From: Candidatus Mcinerneyibacterium aminivorans
GTDB taxonomy: Bacteria > Macinerneyibacteriota > Macinerneyibacteria > Macinerneyibacteriales > Macinerneyibacteriaceae
NCBI GenBank assembly: GCA_008086245.1
Contig: VSIX01000004.1
Span: forward strand, 1 to 64,000
Reading direction: 5' to 3'
Length of the DNA stretch: 64,000 bases
Every line of letters starts with the position of its first letter. Position 1 is the first letter of the stretch. The notes beneath the pieces were generated by a model. The model was not told where the DNA came from. It searched no databases and was given only the letters and a program-made list of their open reading frames with translations. This document shows positions 7,576-17,700 of the stretch, piece by piece. The position numbers and the translations under genes are program-made.

Positions 7576-8937
7576 ATGTATATTGAACAGATTTATGTGA
7601 AAAAGATTGCTCATAGTTCCTACATGATTGCAGGAAATGAAAAATGTGCAATTGTGGATCCAAGAAGAGATGTTGATATTTATATTGAAAAAGCCAAGGA
7701 TATGGGATTTAAGATTACTCATATTTTAGAAACTCATTTACATGCTGATTTTATTTCGGGACACATGGATTTAGCAGAAAAAACAGGCGCAAAGATATAT
7801 GCACCAAAATCTGGAAATTGCAAATTTGGCCATGTATCTTTGAAAGAGAATGATACATTCAATATAGAAAACATTAAATTTGAAGTAATTGAAACACCGG
7901 GACATACACCCGAGCATATAAATTATATCGTTACTGATACATCTTTAAGCGATAAACCCAGTGTTGTATTTACAGGAGATACTTTATTTGTTGGAGATGC
8001 CGGAAGACCTGATTTATTTCCAGATAGAGCGGAAGAACTTGCTTCAAAATTATTTGAAAGTTTAAAAAAATTAAAAAAACTTCCCGATTATTGTGAAGTT
8101 CTGCCTGCACATGGAGCGGGATCCCTCTGCGGTAGAGCAATGGGTGCAAAAAGAAGAAGTACAATAGGTTTCGAAAAGTTAACCAATGAGCCCTTTAAAA
8201 TGAAAGATAAAGATGAATTCATTAAAAGTTTAACAACCGATATGCCTCCGGCGCCTGATCATTTCAGTAGATGCAGTGCATTGAATGCTGAAGGTCCTGA
8301 ACTTGTTAAAAATTTATCGGTACTTGAACCCTTAACCCCAGAAAAGTTCAAAAAAGCTTTAGAAAAAGATGATCATATTGTATTAGATGTAAGAAGCTAT
8401 GATTCTTTTGGGGCACAGCCTATTGAAAATTCCTATAATATTGATTTTGGTGGAAATATGCCTACATTTGCAGGCTGGATTATCCCACCTGAAAAAAACA
8501 TACTAATTGTTGCAGATGATGAAGATAAAGCTAGGGAAACAGTAATTTGGCTTAGAAGAGTAGGATTGGATAATTCAATAGGCTATTTAGGAGGGGAATT
8601 ACCCGAATGGGCAAAAGCTGGATATCGGGCCAACCATCATAATATTATTTCATCACCTGAATTTGTAGAAAAATATGATTCAGATAAAAATTTAAATCTT
8701 CTTGATGTAAGGGCTTCTGGAGAATATGAAGAAAATCATATTGAAGGTAGTATTAATATCCCGGCTCCTGAGTTAAGAACCAGATATGAAGAGCTGGATA
8801 AAAACAAACACTATTATATAATTTGTAGCACCGGGCACAGATCCGGTACAGCATGTTCAATACTGCATCAAAAAGGATTTAAAAATATTACCAATATCGG
8901 TGGAGGAATGACCGGGTATGGGAATCTAAAAAAATAG
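7576..8937 (+). CDS. Persulfide dioxygenase-rhodanese fusion (MBL plus two rhodanese domains, 453 aa)
   Basis: The N-terminal 245 residues are a metallo-beta-lactamase fold of the ETHE1 type: ETHLHADFISGH carries the metal His and Asp ligands, GHTPEH and FTGDTLFVGDAGR follow, and LPAHGAGSLCG closes the site. Two rhodanese domains follow. The first (about 255-350) has no catalytic Cys at its active loop, whereas the second (about 360-453) has a CSTGHR loop with the Cys. This is the domain plan of staphylococcal CstB, which oxidises low-molecular-weight persulfides and handles the resulting thiosulfate. Cytoplasmic. TAAGGAGG precedes the ATG, 18 bp after the permease stop. With the following YeeE/YedE genes it points to sulfane-sulfur use or detoxification. 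Confidence 0.85.
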   Translation: MYIEQIYVKKIAHSSYMIAGNEKCAIVDPRRDVDIYIEKAKDMGFKITHILETHLHADFISGHMDLAEKTGAKIYAPKSGNCKFGHVSLKENDTFNIENIKFEVIETPGHTPEHINYIVTDTSLSDKPSVVFTGDTLFVGDAGRPDLFPDRAEELASKLFESLKKLKKLPDYCEVLPAHGAGSLCGRAMGAKRRSTIGFEKLTNEPFKMKDKDEFIKSLTTDMPPAPDHFSRCSALNAEGPELVKNLSVLEPLTPEKFKKALEKDDHIVLDVRSYDSFGAQPIENSYNIDFGGNMPTFAGWIIPPEKNILIVADDEDKARETVIWLRRVGLDNSIGYLGGELPEWAKAGYRANHHNIISSPEFVEKYDSDKNLNLLDVRASGEYEENHIEGSINIPAPELRTRYEELDKNKHYYIICSTGHRSGTACSILHQKGFKNITNIGGGMTGYGNLKK

Positions 8938-8946
8938 GAGGATTAT

Positions 8947-9465
8947 ATGGATTGGCTTTTTATGACAAAATGGTCTCCTTATGCAGTTGGGATAGCTATA
9001 GGTATTATGAGCTGGTTGACTTTTTATTTATCAAATAAACCCATTGGATGTTCAACTGCATTTGCAAGAACCTCTGGAATGATTGAAAAATTATTTATTG
9101 GAAGGAAAGTTGATGAAAAAGAATATTTTAAAAAATTTCCCGCCAAAATTGATTGGGAATGGATGTTTGTTTTTGGTATAATAATTGGTTCTTTTATATC
9201 TGCTCAATTATCGGGTTCATTTGAAGCAGTAATGGTTCCCCAATTATGGGCCAATACCTTTGGTAGTAGTGCAATTCCAAGACTTCTGGTTGCTTTAATT
9301 GGTGGAATATTAATGGGTATAGGTTCAAGATGGGCCGGTGGATGTACCAGCGGCCATGGAATTAGTGGAACACTTCAATTAACTGTAAGCAGCTGGATAT
9401 CCGTAATTTTCTTTTTTATCGGAGGTATCATAATGGCTCAAATCATTTTTAATGTGATTGGATAG
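8947..9465 (+). CDS. YeeE/YedE-family sulfur transporter, first half (172 aa)
   Basis: This is a membrane protein of the YeeE/YedE (TsuA) type, which imports thiosulfate in characterised members. The conserved Cys motifs are present: PIGCSTAFARTSG near residue 34 and GGCTSGHGISGTLQL near 133. Four to five hydrophobic segments are seen. Single-chain TsuA is roughly twice this length; here the job is split over two adjacent genes, a common arrangement. The start follows the previous stop by nine bases with AGGAGG. Substrate (thiosulfate or another sulfane donor) is inferred from family and operon. Confidence 0.85.
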   Translation: MDWLFMTKWSPYAVGIAIGIMSWLTFYLSNKPIGCSTAFARTSGMIEKLFIGRKVDEKEYFKKFPAKIDWEWMFVFGIIIGSFISAQLSGSFEAVMVPQLWANTFGSSAIPRLLVALIGGILMGIGSRWAGGCTSGHGISGTLQLTVSSWISVIFFFIGGIIMAQIIFNVIG

Positions 9466-9476
9466 AAGGTGATTAT

Positions 9477-10034
9477 ATGCTAACTAAATTACATTCAAAA
9501 TCAAAATTGCAGTTGTTTTTAGCTTTATTAGCCGGAATACTATTTGGGTTTTTCTTACAGAAAGGTGGAGTGTCTAACTATAATATTATATTAGGACAGC
9601 TTCTTTTAACAGATTTTACGGTAATTAAAATTATACTTACTGCTATAGTTGTCGGTATGATAGGAATTTATGGAATGAAATCTCTTGGATTAGTTGAATT
9701 GCATCCCAAAAGCGGTTCATTTGGAAAATCAGTAGTTGGAGGGCTGATATTTGGACTCGGATTTGCTACATTAGGGTACTGTCCCGGCACGATATCCGCA
9801 GCAGTAGGACAGGGAAATCTAGATGCCTTAATCGGAGGAATTATCGGAATAATTATTGGAGCAGCTATTTTCGCACAGTGGTATCCTAAATTAAACAAAA
9901 AGTTTTTACATCTGGGAGATTTTGGTGATATAAGATTTCCCGGGTTGCTTAAAGTTAATGCGTGGATAGTTATAATTCCTTTATCAGTTATAATAATAGG
10001 TTTTTTATACTGGCTGGAGAGTGCAGGGTATTGA
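9477..10034 (+). CDS. YeeE/YedE-family sulfur transporter, second half (185 aa)
   Basis: It is a partner of the preceding gene, with the second-half signature GYCPGTISAAVGQG around residue 100 carrying its own conserved Cys, then a Gly-rich GGIIGIIIGAA helix. About five membrane segments are predicted, and the first (QLFLALLAGILFGFFLQKGG) is the usual opening of this half. The gap to the upstream gene is 11 bp and translation probably starts from the GAAGGTG before ATG. Together the two proteins should form one pore for a reduced sulfur compound, feeding the persulfide dioxygenase-rhodanese encoded just upstream. Confidence 0.85.
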   Translation: MLTKLHSKSKLQLFLALLAGILFGFFLQKGGVSNYNIILGQLLLTDFTVIKIILTAIVVGMIGIYGMKSLGLVELHPKSGSFGKSVVGGLIFGLGFATLGYCPGTISAAVGQGNLDALIGGIIGIIIGAAIFAQWYPKLNKKFLHLGDFGDIRFPGLLKVNAWIVIIPLSVIIIGFLYWLESAGY

Positions 10035-10049
10035 AATTAAGGAGAATAT

Positions 10050-10412
10050 ATGCTTTCAGTTCTAAAATATATAGCCGAAGGTATCGCGGTAATTGGTGTA
10101 TTTATTTTTATTATAGGAGCCCTGATTACCCTATCTAGGTTCATAAAATTTGAAATAAGCAGATTAAAAGGGGAAAGTATGTTCCTTATGAGAGATAGGT
10201 TGAGATATGTATTTGGTTCATATCTTCTTCTAGGACTGGAATTTTTAATTGTTGCCGATATTATTAAAACTCTAATTCACATAAGTTTAGAAGATATGGC
10301 AATACTTGGAGCAATAGTATTAATAAGAACTGTTATCACTTATTTTCTTGATCGTGAAAGAGAGTTCTTCCACAACAATCTGGTCGAAGAGGAAAGAAAA
10401 AGAACTTTATAA
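10050..10412 (+). CDS. DUF1622 membrane protein (120 aa)
   Basis: The gene encodes a three-helix membrane protein matching DUF1622: an N-terminal helix (IAVIGVFIFIIGALITL), a middle RYVFGSYLLLGLEFLIVADII segment and a last helix beginning AILGAIVLIRTVITYFLDRE, with a charged tail. It is the last gene of the sulfur operon, starting 16 bp after the second transporter half with AAGGAG. No reaction is known for the family. A strong terminator follows at 10475. Confidence 0.8.
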   Translation: MLSVLKYIAEGIAVIGVFIFIIGALITLSRFIKFEISRLKGESMFLMRDRLRYVFGSYLLLGLEFLIVADIIKTLIHISLEDMAILGAIVLIRTVITYFLDREREFFHNNLVEEERKRTL

Positions 10413-10474
10413 AAAAGAAATTTTTATATCTGCTTGTTTTTAATAATAAAAAAAAGCAGCAGCTTATTAATGTA

Positions 10475-10511
10475 TCGGGGTGAAAAGGGTCACCCCGAAT
10501 TTGTTTTTTTG
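10475..10511 (+). terminator. Rho-independent terminator of the sulfur operon
   Basis: TCGGGGTGA (10475-10483) pairs perfectly with TCACCCCGA (10490-10498) around AAAGGG and is followed by AATTTGTTTTTTT. It is the clearest terminator on the plus strand here. Confidence 0.9.
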
Positions 10512-10623
10512 TTAGGTTTTATATTGTTGTTAAAAAAATTTTCAATATAATTTTCAAAACCAATCACGGTGTGACTAATCTTTAACCTTTAATGTGTTGA
10601 CCGGGTTTTGACACAAACTATTA

Positions 10624-11250
10624 TTAATTTTGTACTATACTGTAATTTGTTAGTATTCTTTGCCCCATTATCATTCCGGAAGAGGTTTCTTCGGCTACCA
10701 TGGCAACAAGGCCAATATTATCCTTGTAATAAAATTCGGCTTTTATGGATAATCCCAGCATTTCCACCTCTGTGGATGCCACATAGCAGTTGCTGTAGGT
10801 ATATTCCTCTATTGAAATACTGTCTATTCTTTCCCATTTTATGGAGCCCTCGCCGCTTCCTGCATCCCATGATTCTCCCTTATGATAGGGGTATTTTATC
10901 ATCAGAGTTTCAACCAGTTCTGAATTCTGAATATAGTATTTGTAAATTCCTGTCTCATTTTCTATGAAATATGTGGAATCTCCTTCAGAAGAACTGTATC
11001 CTTCCAGTGTTTCTTCATTATAGGTGAAGTTTTCTATCCCGGTTATTTGAATTGTTTCCGAAGTATCTTTAACCAGTTTGTTTTGCTCGTAGTCATATTG
11101 ATAGACATCGTATGTCCAGGTGTTTCCAACGGTTAAAGGATATAAGTTTAAATCTTCCACCAGAGTAGGGTTATCCGGACCCGTTGTTAATTCACATCCA
11201 GCAAAAAATATTACTGAAATTAAGATTAGTAGAATGACTAATTTTTTCAA
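10624..11250 (-). CDS. Hypothetical lipoprotein (208 aa)
   Basis: Residues 1-18 are a lipoprotein signal with lipobox FAGC, so Cys19 is predicted to be lipidated. After a short flexible linker the mature chain opens with LYPLTVGNTWTYDVYQYD, a pattern common in secreted lipoproteins of unknown function that begin with a WTY strand, and continues as an all-beta domain rich in Tyr, Glu and Ser. AAGAAGGAGAT precedes the ATG. It is transcribed alone, convergent with the sulfur operon. I see no enzyme motif; a surface or periplasmic binding role is possible. Confidence 0.65.
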   Translation of the reverse strand: MKKLVILLILISVIFFAGCELTTGPDNPTLVEDLNLYPLTVGNTWTYDVYQYDYEQNKLVKDTSETIQITGIENFTYNEETLEGYSSSEGDSTYFIENETGIYKYYIQNSELVETLMIKYPYHKGESWDAGSGEGSIKWERIDSISIEEYTYSNCYVASTEVEMLGLSIKAEFYYKDNIGLVAMVAEETSSGMIMGQRILTNYSIVQN

Positions 11251-11437
11251 AATATCTCCTTCTTTTAGAATGTTACAATTATTATTTTAAATAACAATAG
11301 GATTAATATTAACCCCCGATAAATTAATAAATAGAATATAATTGATATGAGAAAAAGTAAAGAAAATTTTATTAGGGGCTTTTAATTTATTGTTTTTAGA
11401 AATATTATATATATAGCTTATTTAAAAAGGAGTTGTT

Positions 11438-13258
11438 TTGAAGAATTTAAAATCTATTAATGATATTGATTTTAAAAAAATGACTGAAAACAGAAGTTAT
11501 TTCCCCTCTCCAGAGGAGTGGGAGGATCAAATAATTTATTTACTTATGGTTGATAGATTTTCTAATGGGCGAGAAAAAGAGGTAGAATTATACATTCCTG
11601 AGAAGCATTTTAATGAAATTGAAAATGAAAATATTAAAATATGGGAAACAGCAGGTGATAGGTGGGTTGGAGGAACCCTAAAAGGAATCATTTCAAAGCT
11701 GGATTATTTGAAAAATCTCGGCATAACCTGTCTGTGGCTTAATCCGGTATTTAAGCAAACTGCATATAACGATAATTATCATGGTTATGGAATTCAAAAT
11801 TTTTTGGAAATTGACCCCCATATAGGAACCAAAAATGATTTAAAGGAACTGGTGGAGAAAGCCCATGAAAAAGGAATTTATATTATTCTTGATATAGTTA
11901 TTAATCATTCGGGTGATGTTTTTGGATACAAAGAAGAAAATCCTAAATATTTTGGTGATAGGTATGAAATAGAAGGATTCAGAAACCATGAGGGGCTGGC
12001 GGTTATCCCACCTGCTGAAAAGGATGATTTAAATAACTCATGGCCCGATGGGGCAGTCTGGCCGGAGGAATTGCAAAATATTGAGGCATATGAAAGAAAA
12101 GGCGAAATTCAGAACTGGGATAGTTTCCCGGAGTATGTTGAAGGGGATTTTTCTTCATTCAAAACCTTTAATCTCGGGAAAGATGAAAATGATAATTTTC
12201 AGTTTTCCGAAACATTAAAAAATCTGACCCAGATATATAAATACTGGATAGCTTTTGCAGATATTGATGGTTTTAGAGTTGATACTATAAAACACATTCC
12301 CCGGGAAGCAACTAAATATTTTGTAAGGGAAATTCATGAATTTGCTAGAAGTATCGGGAAAAATAATTTTTATTTAATAGGTGAAATTACCGGAGGATTA
12401 GAATTTGCGATTGAAACAAAAAATAAAACCGGTCTTAATGCAGCCCTTGGAATTAATGAAATAGCCAGCCAGCTTGAAAATACTGCTAAAGGTTATATCT
12501 CTCCATCCAGCTATTTCAACATTTTTTCAAATACAGATCTTTTAGGGGAGGATGCTCATTTGTGGTTTAAAGATAATGTGGTAACTATGTTTGATGATCA
12601 TGATATGGTTAGTCTGGGGGAAAATGAAAAGTTTAGATTTTGTGCCGATGAAAAAACCAGCAAACTTGTTTTAAATGCTTTATTTTTAAATATTTTTAGT
12701 TTGGGAATCCCGTGTGTTTATTATGGAACCGAGCAGGGATTTGACGGTCATGGAAATTCTGATAAATATGTTAGAGAGTCCATGTTTGGGGGAGATTTTG
12801 GAGCCTTTAGAACGCAAAATAAACATTTTTTCAACCAAGAAAATCCTATCTATAAAAGTTTAAGCAGAATGCTGAAAAAAAGAAAAGATGATGCCACCTT
12901 CAGACATGGCAGGCAGTATCTGAGAAAAATTAGTGAAGATGGAAAACAGTTTGGTTTTGTTGAAAAAATTGGAGATGATAGAATTGTATCGGTTATTTCC
13001 TGGTCAAAAATATTGAGCGGTAATGAATATATTTTTGCAATTAATACTAATATCGAGGATGAAATTAGCTGTTTTGTAATGATTGATAGTGAGCTTAACA
13101 GTGAGGGAGATGTTTATGAAACAGTATTTGCTTCTCAAAAGGATTATTTAAAGAACAAATCCTTGGTAAAAGTAAACGATAGAATGGAAAAGTTTTTAAG
13201 TATAAAGGTACCTCCCCACGGGCATGTAATTTATGCTAAATCCCACAATAAGGAATAA
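11438..13258 (+). CDS. GH13 alpha-amylase-family enzyme (606 aa)
   Basis: All four GH13 regions can be read in order: region I DIVINHSG, region II GFRVDTIKH with the catalytic Asp near residue 280, region III GEITGG with the acid/base Glu near 316, and region IV DDHD near 385-388. The opening YLLMVDRFSNG and the GITCLWLNPVF strand are also typical. There is no signal peptide, so it acts in the cytoplasm on maltodextrins, glycogen-like glucan or a disaccharide; the exact specificity is not readable. The start is TTG at 11438 with AAAAAGGAG upstream. It is a single gene without sugar-transport neighbours. Confidence 0.9.
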   Translation: MKNLKSINDIDFKKMTENRSYFPSPEEWEDQIIYLLMVDRFSNGREKEVELYIPEKHFNEIENENIKIWETAGDRWVGGTLKGIISKLDYLKNLGITCLWLNPVFKQTAYNDNYHGYGIQNFLEIDPHIGTKNDLKELVEKAHEKGIYIILDIVINHSGDVFGYKEENPKYFGDRYEIEGFRNHEGLAVIPPAEKDDLNNSWPDGAVWPEELQNIEAYERKGEIQNWDSFPEYVEGDFSSFKTFNLGKDENDNFQFSETLKNLTQIYKYWIAFADIDGFRVDTIKHIPREATKYFVREIHEFARSIGKNNFYLIGEITGGLEFAIETKNKTGLNAALGINEIASQLENTAKGYISPSSYFNIFSNTDLLGEDAHLWFKDNVVTMFDDHDMVSLGENEKFRFCADEKTSKLVLNALFLNIFSLGIPCVYYGTEQGFDGHGNSDKYVRESMFGGDFGAFRTQNKHFFNQENPIYKSLSRMLKKRKDDATFRHGRQYLRKISEDGKQFGFVEKIGDDRIVSVISWSKILSGNEYIFAINTNIEDEISCFVMIDSELNSEGDVYETVFASQKDYLKNKSLVKVNDRMEKFLSIKVPPHGHVIYAKSHNKE

Positions 13259-13456
13259 GAGAGAGCTTCCAAGGTGAAAAGAAGAAAATTATCGATAACG
13301 TACTTTTAATGAGTAGTTTAATTGTTAAATTTGGTTGAGCTGGATACGGCAGAAAATTTTAATAAAAATTCTGGTGTAATAATTTTTAATTTGAAATACA
13401 GTATATCAACTTCATATTGATTAAGCTATTAATTTAATATTTGTTGATTCAATAGG

Positions 13457-13485
13457 TTGATAAATAACAAATATTTTAATATATT
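13457..13485 (+). promoter_or_regulatory. Promoter for the 91-aa gene
   Basis: TTGATA (13457-13462), 17-bp spacer, TATATT (13480-13485), about 24 bp before ATG 13509. Confidence 0.45.
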
Positions 13486-13508
13486 CTAATTATATATATG
13501 GGGTATAA

Positions 13509-13784
13509 ATGAATAAAAATTATGATAATTTAATTAGGCTTTTAAATAAAGCAGCTGTAGACCATCATGTTTATGAACAGAATAGGCTGAATGGGAAATA
13601 TGATGAGAACTGGGCTGAGTGGTATTCTATATATTTAATAAATAACGGAATTAATGACTATACAGAAGAAAAATTAAATATAAAAAAATTAAAAGAAGTT
13701 TTATTAGAGGTAACTAAAAAGTTTAAGCAAAGCAATTACAAACAGGATTGGGGCGATCTCGTAGCCAAAATTCTTTTGGAATAA
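13509..13784 (+). CDS. Small hypothetical protein (91 aa)
   Basis: The protein is soluble, helical and charged, with an aromatic central stretch (ENWAEWYSIYLINNG) and a C-terminal KQDWGDLVAKILLE. The pattern resembles a family of roughly 90-residue uncharacterised proteins with a W-x-x-WY-x-x-YL motif, but I cannot name it securely. GGGG lies five bases before the ATG and a promoter is visible upstream. It precedes a DUF2177 gene in the same direction with a 124-bp gap, so shared transcription is possible. No catalytic motif is evident. Confidence 0.55.
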   Translation: MNKNYDNLIRLLNKAAVDHHVYEQNRLNGKYDENWAEWYSIYLINNGINDYTEEKLNIKKLKEVLLEVTKKFKQSNYKQDWGDLVAKILLE

Positions 13785-13908
13785 AATATAAAAAAATATT
13801 TTTATTTCCATTCATCAATTAAATATTTTAATGCTAATGTTGTTTGTTAAATTTAAAATGATATTATTTATATATCATAACGGTTTTTTAAAAAGAAAGG
13901 AGCTACCC

Positions 13909-14319
13909 GTGGTTGCTTATTTTAAAGCTTATATTGTTTCTTTTATTATATTTTTTCTAATTGATATGCTGTGGCTAGGGATAGTTGCAAAATCCTTTTA
14001 TGAAAATCAAATAGGCCATTTGCTTAAAGAAAGTTTTAATTTTCCCGTGGCTTTAGGGTTTTATTTAATATTTGTTGTGGGACTTTTTTTCTTTGTAATT
14101 AATAGGGCAGTAATTATTAATAGCTGGCAGTACAGTTTGTTTGTTGGAATATTTTTTGGGTTTATAACCTATGGCACATACGATTTAACTAATCTTGTTA
14201 CTCTACAAGACTGGCCCCTTAAAATTGTTTTTGTGGATATTTTATGGGGAGGATTTCTATGTGGAGTAACCTCATTGATTAGTTTTCAAATAATAAAAAT
14301 ATTAAATATTTTCAAATAG
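13909..14319 (+). CDS. DUF2177 membrane protein (136 aa)
   Basis: The gene encodes a four-helix membrane protein matching DUF2177: YIVSFIIFFLIDMLWLGIVAK opens the chain, a hydrophobic FFVINRAV segment follows, then FFGFITYGTYDLTNLVTL and the final WGGFLCGVTSLISF helix. I choose GTG at 13909 because AAAGGAG stands six bases upstream and the protein then begins directly with the family N-terminus; the longer reading from 13831 adds an atypical 26 residues with no ribosome site. Function of the family is unknown. Confidence 0.8.
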   Translation: MVAYFKAYIVSFIIFFLIDMLWLGIVAKSFYENQIGHLLKESFNFPVALGFYLIFVVGLFFFVINRAVIINSWQYSLFVGIFFGFITYGTYDLTNLVTLQDWPLKIVFVDILWGGFLCGVTSLISFQIIKILNIFK

Positions 14320-14641
14320 TTGATGCTGGTAAAATTGTTGTTTAAAGAAGATAATATTAAAATTAATGCAACAAATAGTTTGTACACATCAAGATCACTG
14401 AAAAGAGATATAAAACGAGACTCGTTAGTCTTTATATAATTGGTTCTGTTATAAATCATGGAAGCTTGAAAATAACCATATTCTTTATCCAAATCTGGTA
14501 TATAAATCAAAAAAATGATGGAATATTCAACTAATTAATAAAAATAAAATCTATCATTGATCCGCAGTTACAAAGGCAGCTGAAGAGGGTATTTTAACCT
14601 GCTGATTTGTGCTGGACATCATAGAAAAAATGCAGGAATTG

Positions 14642-14662
14642 TATATTCTTTTAAAGAATATA
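14642..14662. promoter_or_regulatory. 21-bp perfect palindrome, possible operator
   Basis: TATATTCTTT and AAAGAATATA flank a single T. It lies about 63 bp upstream of the -35 box of the giant GGDEF gene and could bind a dimeric regulator; no T-run makes it a terminator. Confidence 0.4.
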
Positions 14663-14724
14663 TGAATCAGATTATTTAAGATACTTATTCATTAAATAAT
14701 CATAATTATTAAAAATTATTTACA

Positions 14725-14753
14725 TTGACAGGATTATATCTTATCATTTAAGA
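14725..14753 (+). promoter_or_regulatory. Promoter for the giant GGDEF gene
   Basis: A consensus TTGACA (14725-14730) is followed after 17 bp by a weak TTAAGA (14748-14753). The ATG at 14762 is only eight bases further on, implying a leader of a few bases at most; the only SD-like string, AAGAG, overlaps the -10 region. Confidence 0.4.
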
Positions 14754-14761
14754 GATCAATA

Positions 14762-17700
14762 ATGAGATTGATAAATAAACGATATCGTATTAATTCTAAA
14801 ATTTCAAAATCCAGAAACGGAATCTATTATAAAGTTAAAGATATTTATGATAAAAAAATCAGAACCCTGAAGTTTTTTAATTCGGACAAATATTCTGATA
14901 CAGAACTGGAAGAGTTCAGGAAGGAATTCGTTTTTAGGAGTAATATTGATCTTCCCTGTTTCAATGAAGTAGATGAGTTTTCTACAGTGTGGAATATTGA
15001 TAATAATAATTTAAATTCGGATTACTGCTTTTATACTATTAAAAATGATAATACCTCTAAGATTTTATCCGGATATAAATTTAAAAACAAAAAAGATAAA
15101 CTTAATATTTTTAGAAAAATTAAGTTTTACCTAGATTATCTTCATAAAAATGGTTTTTATCACGGTGATTTATCAGAGAATAGTATAGAAATTTCAGAAA
15201 ATAAGAATATCATTTTTACAAAATTCAACATACATGGATCAAAAAAGAAAGATTTAAGGGATTTTAAAAAATTAAAAGAAAAGTATAATATAGATAATCG
15301 GGATTTACAAAAAATAGATATAAAAAAAGAGGAACTATTTAGATTTTTAAAACAAAATTTTAATTTTAAATTGAATTTTAATACACAATTGAGAGAGGAT
15401 ATTGATCAAAAGTTTTACAATGTACTTTCCGGGGATAAATCTGTTATATTCAATCTTAGCAATTTTGATCGGGATTATTATATAGCAGCCAGTAGTTATC
15501 TAAGAGCTAATCTATTAACCCATAATTACAAAGTATTTACTATTGAGGGGAATTCAGATATACTTAATATTTTAAAAAAATTTATAAAAAATGTAAATAA
15601 GCATAAACAGTTCTCCAATTTTATTAAAGAAAACCGGGATTTTGTAAAAATGATATTCAATAAAAAATTATCCAATTTAAATTTTAATAAAATATTTTCA
15701 TTTATTAGGAATCTGGTTGAAAAAATGACGCTGAAAAACAATATAGCCGTTATTTTTAATGATTTAAATTCTATTTCCAAGGAAAAAATTAAATATTTTA
15801 GAAAAATAATAAATAATTTTGATGGTAATAAATTAATTTTAATTTTAAATGATAACAAATTATTATTTGAAAATAATTTTAACAATAACAATATTGCATA
15901 CATTAAATATGATGTTTCCCCGACAAGATCTGAATATTCAAAGTACAATTTAAAAAAACTTTCAAATTTGTTTTTCTACATTGAAATAAACAAGAAGCTT
16001 GATGTGTTAAGAAAACATAATTATTTTGATATCCATAAAATTATTTCATATATAATTAATATTTATTCGAGGAAACCGGAGACAGGAAGTGAAATATTAA
16101 ATGAGGAGACCTTAACAGAGTTAATTCACTCGGAATACTATATAATAGATTTCTATTTTGAAAAAGAATACAAAAGATTACTGTCTTTTCTGTGTAATAT
16201 GAACAAGCCGGTTTTTCTAAAATATTTAAGAAATCATGTTAAAAATTTAGATGAGAAAGTTCGAGTGCTTATTGATGCAAAAATTCTAAAATTTAATCAA
16301 AGTAAGTATTTGGGTTTTTATGATGTCAATTATGATGATTATATAAGCAAAAAATTTAATAATCTAGATGATGACTTTAGAAAAAACATACACTATTCAA
16401 TTATTCAAATTTATGAAGAAAAATTAGAAAATCTCAACAATGATGAGTTGATAGCACTGGCTTATAATTATTATTATGTAAATGAGCATGAAAAATTAAA
16501 AAACCTATTAATTGACTACTTTATTCGAAATTACAGAATAAACCGCTCCTTTTTTAAATCAAAAATTAAAAATCTTCTTAATCTTTTAATATCTAATCTT
16601 GATAGGGTTGATACGATTAATAAAAATATCAGAGCTATTTATTTGCTAACCAATACACTATTTAAAAACCCGGAAGATCTCAAAAAAAGAGAGGTTGAGT
16701 TAAAAGCAATAGAAAAACTGAATGTAACAGATAAGCAAATCAAATTTATAATTATAAAAGAATTGTTTGAAATCTACTACAGATTAAATGATAAAGACAG
16801 GCTTGATGAATATTTCAATGAAGCAAGTAAGCTGCTCCCCTATCTTGAATTTATTGATCAGATACATGTTTATAATATGCTGATAGATTATTATTTTAAT
16901 CAGAATCAACCTGCTATGGTTAAAAAAATGTGCAATCTTATTATGAGAAAGATTTATGATAAAAGAGATAAATACAGATACATATATCTTAACATTATAA
17001 ATAAGCTGGCATTATACTACTCAAGCAACAATAAACATCAAAAACAGCTAAATACATACAGACTACTTCTAAAAAGGGCAAATGAATTCAAATTCCGCCG
17101 CTATATTATGATAGCCCATAATGGTATGGGGGTTATTTTTGTTCATAAAGGGGAACATGAAAAGGCTAGAAAACATTTTTCTAAAATTCTTGAATTGGCC
17201 AGCAAAGTTTATGATTATGATTTTTTAATTACTGGAAATATTAATATTGCTATTGTAAATCAGAATTTTGATGAAGTAAAAAAATATTATTTACAGGCAT
17301 TAAAATATGCCGAGAAAATCAATAAATATAATAATATTTTATTAATTCTTACTAATTTATTTGAAATAATCTCAGATAGAAAGCTGTATAACTTAATTAA
17401 AAAACACGAGGCCAAGATAAAAAATTCGGAGTACTGTTTGAATAATTTCAGGCATTATGGACATTTTTATTATATGATTATTCTGCTTTTAATGCGTATG
17501 AACAAACTTGACAGTATATATGAATATTATGAAATATTAAAAAATCTTAATATAAGTAAAGATAATACTTACTATTCATATTATGAATTGCTGATTCTTG
17601 TTTATGAAAAGCTTCTAGGGAATGTTGCAATTGATTATACCAAAATTAAAAACTTAATGTATGAAGTAGAAAGTTATTTTTTAGAAATTTATGTTATCAT

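Larger units (their letters stand above)
14320..14761. other. 442-bp gap before the giant signalling gene
   Basis: No convincing gene is visible here. The gap holds a 21-bp perfect palindrome at 14642-14662, a TTGACA at 14725 and, near 14555-14650, a stretch less AT-rich than its surroundings with short protein-like fragments interrupted by stops, possibly an old gene remnant. Confidence 0.4.

Noticed and set aside
10608-10967. Plus-strand open frame opposite the lipoprotein gene
   Set aside because: It is antisense to a gene with lipobox and good ribosome site; high Pro/Cys/Arg content is a typical shadow pattern.
14286-14510. 74-codon minus-strand open frame after the DUF2177 gene
   Set aside because: No ribosome site, AT-driven composition and overlap with the DUF2177 end; left as unannotated.
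14540-14660. Riboswitch in the gap before the giant gene
   Set aside because: Some GC-richer sequence is present, but I can match no known aptamer core and it lies upstream of the predicted promoter.
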